A stretch of 64,000 nucleotides of DNA, from positions 107,449,682 through 107,513,681 of the forward strand of contig CM035428.1 in NCBI GenBank assembly GCA_020310875.1. Direction: 5' to 3'. Positions 55,850 to 64,000 of this stretch are shown piece after piece. The notes beneath the pieces were generated by a model. It had not been told where the DNA came from. It did not search any database and worked only from the letters and a program-made list of their open reading frames with translations. Position 1 is the stretch's first letter; the number at the start of each line of letters is the position of its first letter. The position numbers and the translations under genes are program-made. The DNA comes from Ceratopteris richardii (Eukaryota > Streptophyta > Polypodiopsida > Polypodiales > Pteridaceae).

Positions 55850-56843
55850 AACGGCAAAAGGCATACTTTGATGCCCATATAAAGGATAAAGGGTTGAAAG
55901 AAGGAGATATGGTGCTAGTTTATACGCTCAAACAACATGCCCGAAAATTGGAGAAATGAGGATATGGACCCATGATCATTAATAGAATCTCCACTAGTGG
56001 TGCAGTTCAATTGGCCACTTTAGAAGGTGATATCTTGCCAAACTATATTAGTGGATGCCAAGTCAAGCTATATCAAGAACCTCTTACAGAGGAAATGCTA
56101 ATGCGACTCAACACTGCTAAGAAGCGAAAAGAAGAAGAGTTGAGAGTTAGAGAAGAAGCACAAGCCGAGGTGAGAGAGCGCATTAGGCAAAATAAGTTAA
56201 GGCGACCGAACCTAGATGCCAACTCGAAAGCCCCAAAATATCACATGGACATGTGCCAAAAATTAGACGCGATTACTTCTCGAATCATCGACCGACGCCC
56301 CTTTGTGACCATAGAGGTAGGACAAGAAAAGTGTGTAAGGACCATGAGAGCATTAGTTGACTCTGGTGCAACAACTAGTGCAGTTAGACTTTCATACTGC
56401 CAAGACCCACAATTGAACATCAAGCCCATAGAAGCATATCTCATAGGATTGGGAGGTGTGGAAACCCCTTGTTTGGGCGAGGTGGAACTTCCCTTCTACA
56501 TTCAAGATGTTCCAATGAAAGTCAAAATGCTGGTGTGTTAGGATGAGGACCTTACAGAGCCACTTGTCTTGGGTCAAGATTGGATTTATGACCATGGAGT
56601 CAACTTGAACCTAAGAAATCAACTTCTTCAAGTTTGGGTACGTGAACAATGCATTACATTAGAATTAGAGAACTGCATGCTCACAGATCATGGCACCACA
56701 CACTCTCTTAGCTCCTCTAAGACCAATCTTCACGAACAAGATGCTATGTGTGTCAAAAGCTCTATGACCCAGAAGGACTCAATCATGGAAGAACAGTTGC
56801 AAAGGCACACAGACCTTCCTTCTTCTCCGAGGAGTAAAGCATC
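55850..56843 (+). pseudogene. pol: U4 integrase C-terminus and second protease domain
   Basis: Open from 55972 to 56541 through the C-terminal domain, helix and protease 2 (LVDSGATTSAV, YLIGLGGVETPCLGEV), then the shared TAG, then LVLGQDWIYDHG. The tail ends at L5. Confidence 0.83.
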
Positions 56844-57456
56844 TGTTGAAGCCCAAGGTCAAGCACATGCATAAAAGCTCATCAAGGAAGTGGATACACA
56901 AGAAGAAGGAGCAAGTAGGGAGCTCCACGAAGCAGCTGTCAAATTTTCAGAAGAAATCCCTATAAAAATAGTGATTTTTATCATTAAAAATCATTGTAAA
57001 TACCATTTTCTATTTTTACAACTCCATTTTGTTCAAGCCAAGGAGTCCTTGAGCTTGAGGAGTATTAGATGTAGCATACTACCAATTTTCATAATTTTTA
57101 GATTCCGTTTGAGCCCCCAAATAAGCCCGAGAACCTAATTTTTAACTAGGCCGGACAGGGCCAAAACCACTCAAAAACTATAAAAAGGGCTGGAAAGCTC
57201 ATTTTTGGGGTTAGCTTGTTGTAGATTTCAGCTTTGTAAGAGATTTCTTTTGTAATCAAAGATCTTCCATTGTTCCACTCTTTGTTCTTACCTTGTGCGC
57301 GTGTGTCTATATGTGTGTGCATGCTTGTGTGCTTTCACTCACGCACTTGTGTCATCACTTGCTCGCGGTCTTCATACCGGTCCTCACGTCTCGACGGATT
57401 GACATTTATGAGGTGAAGCTCCTCACATTGGTACTCACCATTGTTCTAGAGTGACA
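56844..57456 (+). repeat. Gypsy array LTR L5
   Basis: 613 bp, starts TGTTGAAGCC; 13 bp shorter than L2-L4 because one CTAGGTCTGGACA-like copy of a short direct repeat (GGACA) is missing near 57156. TATAAAAAG at 57179-57187. Confidence 0.84.
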
Positions 57457-57463
57457 CCAAATT

Positions 57464-57481
57464 TGGCGCCGTTGCCAGGGA
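57464..57481 (+). other. Primer binding site after L5
   Basis: TGGCGCCGTTGCCAGGGA, one CpG to CpA change. Confidence 0.8.
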
Positions 57482-58110
57482 GAGAGCTTGGAGGACGAGT
57501 GTGTGACGGTAAGATGTAGAGTAGCGACGTTGGAAGGTTAAAAAAAAAAAAAATCACCATTTTCAGTTCATTTTTTGAGTTTTTCTTCTCATTCATCTTC
57601 ATCATCATCACCATCTCCACCCACCTTCATCTTCTCAGTTTTTTCCATCTTCTAGAGTACATTCACCTCATTTTTCACTTGTGCTTGTGAGAAGGAACCT
57701 TAAAGAGGGTGGAGAACTGAAATGTAGAAGAAATACGCCTCAATATACCCAAAAATTGAGTGAGTAGCCCCGGATGTGACGAAACCTGCGCCAAGTATCG
57801 TGAATGCAATATCGCGGTTTTGAAGGGAGGGTTTGCATCTACAGACACATAGGGGTGACAAGGAGGACACAAGGTACTCATATTTGCAAAAAATTTTTAA
57901 ATTGGACTCCAAAAAATCCAAGTATCGTGTTTCTCCCGCGGTTGAGGTATCGCGATACCTGAGTATCGTGAACTCTTGTGGTCGAGTATTGCGACACTTG
58001 CAAGTCGTCGAATATCATGTATCGTGGAGTATTTCTCACGATACTTGGGAAAGATCGTGTATCGTGGAGGCAGATTCTCGCGATACTTGTTGGATATAGA
58101 GTATCGTCGA
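57482..58110 (+). other. U5 truncated leader with partial TATCG array
   Basis: Follows U2-U4 closely, with the array from 57921, until GTATCGTCGA at 58101-58110, where homology stops. This marks the right end of the tandem array: the following sequence is unrelated to a leader. Confidence 0.82.
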
Positions 58111-58640
58111 TATAGATTTGGGTACCCAAGAACTGTCTTTCAACTCAAAACCCAAGCCATGTAATATACATACCTTCGAAATCACTTCACCCATCAACAC
58201 CACCATTGCCAGAATTATCCTTTTGTACCTCAGCCAAAGCTCCACAACCACTCACCATCTCTTAGGAAATGGATGCCAAAACACATACAGATGCCTCCAC
58301 ACGATCCTTTGTACGATATAATACCCATCCCGACTAACCCTTACCATTGTAATAATTCACCCACAACTAAACCTTGTATAAATTCATCCACACTAACCCA
58401 CCATCACTTGTAGTGAAATCTCATCAAAATTAGCAATGTATGCACTATCTAAAGCATGTAGGTTGTCTAGTGACCTACATTATTTTGTGAGACATCACCA
58501 CATAAGCCACCTCACGACACTCGGCTACATGGGTTACACATCGGCTATGGAAAGGGATTACGGTACCACTTTATTGGGATCATAATTAATTTCCTTATGA
58601 ATGTGTTATTCTTTTGTAGCAGATCACTTACGCACTCATT
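58111..58640 (+). other. Noncoding junction region right of the array
   Basis: No domain. It starts with ATTTGGGTACCCAAGAA, a 17-base string also present on the minus strand in E1's tail (about 98-114), which may mean a shared 3'-region origin. The end (TTCTTTTGTAGCAG, about 58611-58624) looks like a plant 3' splice site just before the accessory ORF remnant; that is only a resemblance. Confidence 0.4.
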
Positions 58641-60010
58641 TCGCTCATCATGCAAGCTGAAGGAACTTTAGAGGATGGCACCAATGCACTAGTAGTGAAT
58701 CTTGGCAACTTGTTAGCAGAGTCCTTTCCTACTATGAAACCACCTAAATTTCAGGACTTTATGGGACCGATGCCAATTGACGACCCTCCCCTTGGAAGAA
58801 CGGAAAAAGTACACAACAATTCTCATTGATTCCAAGGCTTGGCAGGCCTGCTAGCTGATGCAAACTACATCTATGATGCGTTTCTTTTAGCGGGAACATT
58901 TGGGGAAAATATAAGTTCTTCTCTCTCAAATTTGAAGATCTTCAGAATTTAGAAGAACTATGACCTATTTGGGCTAGAGCTAGATTCACTGAGTATTTTA
59001 GTGCACCCCTACCTAAACCAGATTTTTATCGATGTTTCTATATGGTAACTACTCTAGAAGCTCCTATATGGAAATAATTGCCCGGAACTTTCATTTTGCC
59101 CTCGCTAGTTGATGAACCTCCTTACAAGAAATTTTATCTCTCAAAAGACCTCATCCGAGCTGGCCTAAAGATTCATGGCACTCACACGCCAACAAAAAGA
59201 GAAAGGCTCATTCTCGAGCCTATGAAAAGAGGTGATGTTTTGAAGTGGGCAGACAAATCTGCCATCACACCCGAATTATCAAAGCCATTGCGTATTTGAA
59301 TGTAGCATTTTGCTTTCCTTGTGTAGGATCGCTTCATTATTCCATAGAAATGCATTGGGTTCAGCTTATATGTAGCCAATACAGGCCCTCAAACAATCCA
59401 TCTTGCTACATGGATTCAAGATCAATTGTACTTAGCACAACAAAGATGGGAACAAAAGTGTGTCATCCACGGATGTTGTGCTCTCACAAGAATAGTCTAC
59501 ATGTGTTTGGCCTATGACTTACCAATCGAACATGCCATGACTAGTGAGGAGCTAAAACGGTTTCAGGGAACCACCAAGAAGGCATGCAAATAGAGCAAGG
59601 CCAGAGTAGGAAAGTGTATGAGGGGCTTAATTCCATGCCTACAGATTCTGAAGTCACCCTCCCCGCAACCATCATCCCAACAGTCTCCCATAGAACCTTC
59701 TGCACCTGTACCACCAGTACACATTCACCTATTATGTCCCATAGTAACTAAAGGCACCACCAGTGTTGTACTCACTCCAGAAGCCACCACTCAAGTAGCT
59801 ACTACAGAGGCCAAAGAGATTCCCACCACCATTGGTGCGGATGCATTCACTTTTCCCATACCTAATCTTGAGGCAAAGCCTAGCGACACTACATTTGATT
59901 TTGAAATGCATGACACATTTTCCAGTGAATTTCAATTTATAGAAGGACAATTTTTCTCACAAGAATATGAAAGGCCAAGTTACCCAACTACACCACCTGA
60001 TCAGTAATAA
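58641..60010 (+). pseudogene. Accessory ORF remnant, N-terminal part (unknown function)
   Basis: Translation from ATG 58651 (MQAEGTLEDGTNALVVNLG) gives a continuous but repeatedly frame-broken protein: ESFPTMKPPKFQDF, a Phe/Tyr-rich stretch, DEPPYKKFYLSKDLIRAGLK (59100-59160), HLATWIQDQLYLAQQRW (about 59395-59445) and a Pro-rich part (59650-60000). I do not recognise a catalytic domain. Position next to members of the gypsy family suggests an accessory retroelement ORF of the kind some plant gypsy lineages carry beside gag-pol. A captured host gene is the alternative. Confidence 0.45.
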
Positions 60011-61490
60011 GAACAAGCAGTGTCCAGTTCAAAGGAGAAAGATAGGACCATAATAGACAATGATGACAGTGACAATGAAGCAAGCCAAGATAGTCAAGAT
60101 TCTCAAGATGACGACCAATAGGAGCAAAAAGAGCAGCAAACCGAAGCCCAAGGTGATACTAGCACCTACGAAGAAGACACATTTGAAGCCGCTGCATACG
60201 CATTGGCTATTCAGAAATTGTATCGTAATATGCAAGACATGTGGGCATGCCAATAGTTATCAGAAGAGCAAAGTCAGGAAATATTACAACAAGAGCTAGT
60301 TAGCAGAGGGTTTGAAGACTCCTTCATCAAAGGTTTCAATGAATTAGGAAAGTCCATTAGCACGGTCGAAGCACTCCATTTCTTAAAAGGAAGCCATTGT
60401 TGCGATTCAACCCTTGATGTATACGTTTAATGTCAAAGCCAAGACAATACATCAGAGTCCCAACCGATGCAGAATCCTCTTGTCACCCAAAGGAAGCAAG
60501 GTTAGTCCCTAAACCCTCACCTGAATCACTGCTAGTAAAAGAAACGATTATCATTGACTCCCCACCTCAACCTTCAAGTGTAATACCCACCACCCCCATA
60601 CAAATCACCACCACATCACTTGAACCTCTTTCATCTCCTATGCATCCGATTTCCCCTGTAACCCCTCGCTCATCTCCATTGGCCCAATTTATTCAGAGTG
60701 TTGTAGCCAAAGCTATCATACATCTTGTACCCCAAACTCTCTTGGAAACCCTCACACCTGTCACTTCCACCATGGTTCACCCCATTCCACTTAACCCATT
60801 CCTCACACCTTCCCTTCCTTCCTTTCCCCTTCCTTCACGACCTATTTTCCCATTTCCCCCACAAATGACCTTCTCACCAGTATCCCCTCCCAGTCGGATT
60901 CCATCACCTATATCTTCTCCTGTACACCAATTAATTCATGACACCCAACATGTAATATAGTCCTCGACATTTGTAAATCCCCTGTTCACACCCACTCATG
61001 AACCCACAATCACACCACGTTTCACCATTAGTTCACTAGATAACACATCCAGTGGCATGGCTATTTCACCACGCATGGCACTAGCACTCACATCCACATT
61101 TTTACCACCCACAATTAGCACATCACATTTCTCTACTGTCACAAGAGCATTCACTTTCCCCACCATTAACCCTTCCCCCTACATCTACCACCATCCCAAC
61201 ATCATCTTCACACACCATGTCATTGTTATTATCACTCATTGTAGACACTCTATTTTGTTAAATGTTTGCATGTATGACCTGAGTTAGGGATGAATTTGCC
61301 TCCCTCGAAAGCAACTACCAGGCCTTGCAACAAACCACTGCACAATTGCAAGCCCAATTAAACTCACTAACCATAAAAAATGCTTCTCTCAATGCACATC
61401 ATCAAGAACTACGTGAGGATTATCACTCATTGGAATTGGAAGTGAACAAAAGACTAAAGAAGCCCTCATAGATGTCGAGAAACTTCTACA
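60011..61490 (+). pseudogene. Accessory ORF remnant, acidic, Pro-rich and coiled-coil part
   Basis: An acidic Asp/Ser/Gln stretch (DNDDSDNEASQDSQDSQ, about 60055-60115) leads to a 176-residue Pro/Ser/Thr-rich open piece (60430-60960) and then, from about 61275, a heptad-like coiled coil (ESNYQALQQTTAQLQAQLNS). A frameshift near 61450 moves its continuation (TKEALIDVEKLLHGQI) to another frame. The coding sequence is then cut by the minus-strand LTR at 61520. Pro-rich followed by coiled coil is the same layout as in the minus-strand ORFs at 62.3-64 kb. Confidence 0.5.
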
Positions 61491-61519
61491 TGGCCAAATA
61501 GTGCGGAATCCCATGCTGG

Positions 61520-62155
61520 TGTAGCTCCCTGATGAGTAGCACCTCCTTTAATGTCAATCCGGAAAGACGTGAGGATGGTATGATGACCTCGAGCAAGTGA
61601 AGGCACAAGTGCGTGAGTGAGAAGCACACAAACATGCACACACATACACACACACGTGCACACACTGCAAGAACAAAGAGGAAGACAATGGAGTTCTTTT
61701 AGATTACTTCCAAAATGCCCATACAAGTTCAATTCTATTACAAGCTACCTCAAAAATGATCTCTCTAGCTCTATTTATAGTTTTTGACTAGCTTTTGGCA
61801 CTGTCCAGACCTAGTGTCCGGCCTAGTTAAAAATTAGGTTCTAGGGCCTATTTGGGGGCTCAAACGAAGTCTAAAAATTATGAAAATTGGTACGATGCTA
61901 CTTATAATACTCCTCAAGCTTGAGCACTCCTCGGCTTGCACAAAATGGAGTTAAAAAAAGGTGAAATGGTATTTACAATGATGTAGAGTGACTAAATTCA
62001 CTATTTAGGAAGTATTACTTCATGGAAAATTTTGGATGGCCTACTTGCCAGATCTTCGTTGACTACTTTGTCTGCTGGTGCTTTCTCTTCGCTCTGAATC
62101 CCTTCTTTGACTTCCTTGTCTTGGGAGTCCTTGTGTACCTTGACTACTGCCAACA
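61520..62155 (-). repeat. Gypsy 3' LTR (E1 family), element E2
   Basis: 636 bp, minus-strand start TGTTGGCAGTAGTCAAGG, end GGAGCTACA; homologous to E1's LTR at 9961-10676. TATAAATA at 61773-61780 (minus). AC/GT-alternating tract about 61630-61665. The polypurine tract adjoins its right edge, so this is a 3' LTR and the element extends right, beyond the window. Confidence 0.88.
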
Positions 62156-62168
62156 CCCCCCCTCTCTC
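62156..62168 (-). other. E2 polypurine tract
   Basis: Minus strand GAGAGAGGGGGGG directly against the LTR start; the clearest gypsy polypurine tract in the window. Confidence 0.88.
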
Positions 62169-63146
62169 GCGTATGTCGTCTCTGACAGACCCTTGTTGAG
62201 TGGGTCATTGGATGTAGTACTCCACAACGTCTGTGGCTAAATGATGTTATGCTATTCTCAACCCTTTGGCCAAATCAGTGAGTAGGGCATCCCAGTCTAC
62301 TGGCCCTGGAACTTCTGGATGTGGCATACGTAGCTTTTCTGAATGTAGAGCTTGTTCCACTGCAAATAACTGTAACAGATGAGATGGTCTGGGAATGAAT
62401 ATCTCTGAACGATATTCCGAGAACCCTGTGATAAACATTTCTTCAAATGTCTATTTGAAGAAGGCAAGGCAGGTAGATACTTTATACGAGCATGCCCCAC
62501 ATATACGATGTTAATGGATGGTGTGGTGCTCATATCGTAGACAAGGTCCTGATTCCCTTCATTAAATCCGAGAGCCGAAAGATGAGGTTCTTTGATATTC
62601 TTAAATGTCCTGAATGTAACCAGCATGAGCTCAAAAATTTTGAGGCACATCTGAGTCATGAAATCTAGTACATTTTTGAACCTGACTCCCCAATGTCGAA
62701 TCGTCGAAATCATGTATGCTATTGTGGGTTGGCCTCTAGGTGGTGCCAAGTATACATAATTTTAGCCACTTTTCACATCCTTTGACGGTCAGTACTGTTT
62801 TGGTGTATTCTGGCCAAGACCTTCTTCGAAAGACGGGGCAGTAGCATGGGTTATACTTGATATATAAAGGCATATTATTCCAAGTGCGTACTATCTCAGG
62901 GTATGTCTCAAGTAGACGGATCCTCCAAGTAGGTTGATGTATATTCCCATGCGTGGCACTTGCAAGGATGTCATCTGGTGCAAACTGTGTCGCCGAGGTT
63001 GGTTCTTTTGTGGTGCGTTGCTTGATTTCAGCATTGTAGTCTGCCATTAATACACAGAATGGAACATACAGATCATCGGACGTGCCAATCCACCTATGAT
63101 GGGAGAGGTTTCTGAAGTAATCCGATTTTATGACGACTTCTTCCAA
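62169..63146 (-). pseudogene. E2 accessory ORF, C-terminal part (unknown function)
   Basis: Two overlapping minus-strand frames (62736-63146 and 62297-62749) form one broken protein just upstream of the polypurine tract. The first contains EEVVIKSDYFRNLSHHRW and NMPLYIKYNPCYCPVFRRR; the second begins MAPPRGQPTIAYMIST. They carry aromatic residues and no motif I can name. The frame change near 62745 lies at LGTT/MAPPRG and may be a single indel. Retroviral envelope features (signal peptide, long membrane anchor) are not evident. Confidence 0.45.
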
Positions 63147-63206
63147 TCATGACATAGACGCTATCTGTACTGCAACTCTCTCGTCATGGGTTTTTAGCAA
63201 CCTTCT

Positions 63207-63575
63207 CTAACCTTTGCATCCATTCAGGAGCTTCGATCTCAATCGTGTCCATTCTTTCTTCTGTTTGCTTACCTCCGGGTGCTGGTCTGTGACTTCGTCA
63301 AATGTGTTGGCTGCGGTTGTGACTTTGCTTGGTGACTCCTGCTGAGTTGCCAGTTGCTTTAGTAGGTCATCTCTTTCTCTTTCTAATGCTGCGTGGGCTT
63401 CTAGGAGGTCGGCATGGGTTTCCAAGACGATTTGCATATTTTCAGATGGGATAGTCTTGAATTTCTCTGGGTCGATTTCCTGCGGTGAACCCTCCATTGC
63501 TGCTTCCAGGTTTTCCTGGTTCTGTTTCTGTAGTCGTTTGTTTTCTTCAAGTGCTGCGGACATGTGCTTCCGCAA
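63207..63575 (-). CDS. E2 accessory coiled-coil segment
   Basis: 122-residue open stretch, Glu/Lys/Leu-rich with heptad character (AALEENKRLQKQNQENLEAA, AHAALERERDDLLKQLAT). It is in register with more coiled-coil and Pro-rich coding to the right (63665-64000) and with the accessory C-terminal part to the left, so it is one section of a longer, broken ORF. A structural or scaffold role is only inferred. Confidence 0.5.
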   Translation of the reverse strand: MRKHMSAALEENKRLQKQNQENLEAAMEGSPQEIDPEKFKTIPSENMQIVLETHADLLEAHAALERERDDLLKQLATQQESPSKVTTAANTFDEVTDQHPEVSKQKKEWTRLRSKLLNGCKG

Positions 63576-63664
63576 TAAGGCGAGGTTGCGTCAAAGCTTG
63601 AGATTGTCCGTTATCTGGGCATGTAACTAAGGCGAGGTTGCGTCGAAGCTTGAGATTGTCCGTT
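63576..63664. repeat. Direct duplication of 37 bp, period 52
   Basis: TAAGGCGAGGTTGCGTC(A/G) and the following AAGCTTGAGATTGTCCGTT occur at 63576-63612 and 63628-63664. It interrupts the coiled-coil coding sequence with stops, so it probably helped to kill the ORF. Confidence 0.85.
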
Positions 63665-64000
63665 GTTGTTTTTCTTCAATATCTGACTGGGGTGGATTGG
63701 CAACTAATTGATCATGTTGTGCTTGCAGTGTAGTATACTGCTGTTGTAATAACCGCTTCTCCTTCTCTAAATCAATGAATTTTGCTTGGAGAGTTTCATG
63801 GTTTTTGAAGAGGCTTGTATGCTAGGTATCTATGTGCTGGTAATGCTGTTGTAGTTGAGACATACATTGGTACATATTATTAAATACATTATTGATAGGG
63901 GTGGATGCGGGAAAGGTGTTGAATGCAGAAGGGAAGGGAAAAGGGAATGGGAGCGTGTATGCTGTGCTTGAAAAGGGTGAAGTTGGTGGTGGGGGAATGT
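63665..64000 (-). pseudogene. E2 accessory ORF, Pro-rich and coiled-coil part, runs off window
   Basis: Minus-strand reading from the window edge: a Pro/Phe-rich stretch (PLPFPFPFPSAFNTFP), then a coiled coil (AKFIDLEKEKRLLQQQYTTL). One stop lies near 63822. The 5' part is outside the window. Confidence 0.5.

Noticed and set aside
58600..58660. Host gene with an intron-exon boundary
   Set aside because: The pyrimidine-rich TAG/CAG resembles a 3' splice site, but no upstream exon or 5' splice partner can be supported.
62297..63146. Envelope-like gene in E2
   Set aside because: Position before the polypurine tract fits, but I see no signal peptide, cleavage site or long membrane segment.

Overview
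The window looks like intergenic DNA from a large plant nuclear genome. I recognise no host gene, rRNA, tRNA or CRISPR array. Nearly everything identifiable is LTR retrotransposon sequence: Ty3/gypsy elements primed by tRNA-Asp and Ty1/copia elements primed by tRNA-iMet, mostly decayed and nested. No sequence names the species; nested families at this density fit a big, repeat-rich plant genome.

Layout. (1) 1-10676, minus strand: a nearly complete but defective gypsy element (E1), read right to left as 5' LTR, PBS, long leader, gag, protease, reverse transcriptase, RNase H, integrase, and a second aspartic-protease domain. (2) 10677-19981: a dark region with one gypsy-type LTR plus PBS (14.6-15.4 kb) and decayed copia pieces on both strands. 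(3) 19982-32593: the 3' part of a plus-strand gypsy unit (U0), split by an old copia element (C1, 21196-32326), itself split by a young copia element (C2, 23615-30126) with a complete open reading frame. Target-site duplications support both insertions. (4) 32594-58110, plus strand: a tandem gypsy array in which neighbouring units share LTRs (five LTRs, L1-L5). Unit U1 carries gag and pol; U2-U4 are 4.75-4.77 kb deleted derivatives; U5 is a truncated leader. (5) 58111-61519: remnants of an accessory ORF (proline-rich and coiled-coil), plus strand. (6) 61520-64000, minus strand: 3' LTR, polypurine tract and accessory coiled-coil ORFs of another member of the gypsy family, running off the window.

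Most interesting biology. The gypsy family here has an unusual pol: two tandem integrase zinc-binding modules (an ungapped 75-residue duplication) and a second retropepsin-like domain after the integrase, seen in E1, U0 and U1-U4. Its leaders carry arrays of CG-centred palindromes that differ between subfamilies. A block of 56 nt with three conserved words at fixed spacing follows the palindrome array both in gypsy leaders and in the LTR of the unrelated copia element C2. The array units U2-U4 appear to have arisen by a deletion whose microhomology lies in that block, and were multiplied after their RT and integrase were already dead.

All functional statements rest on motif reading by eye. 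Percentages and counts are hand estimates.
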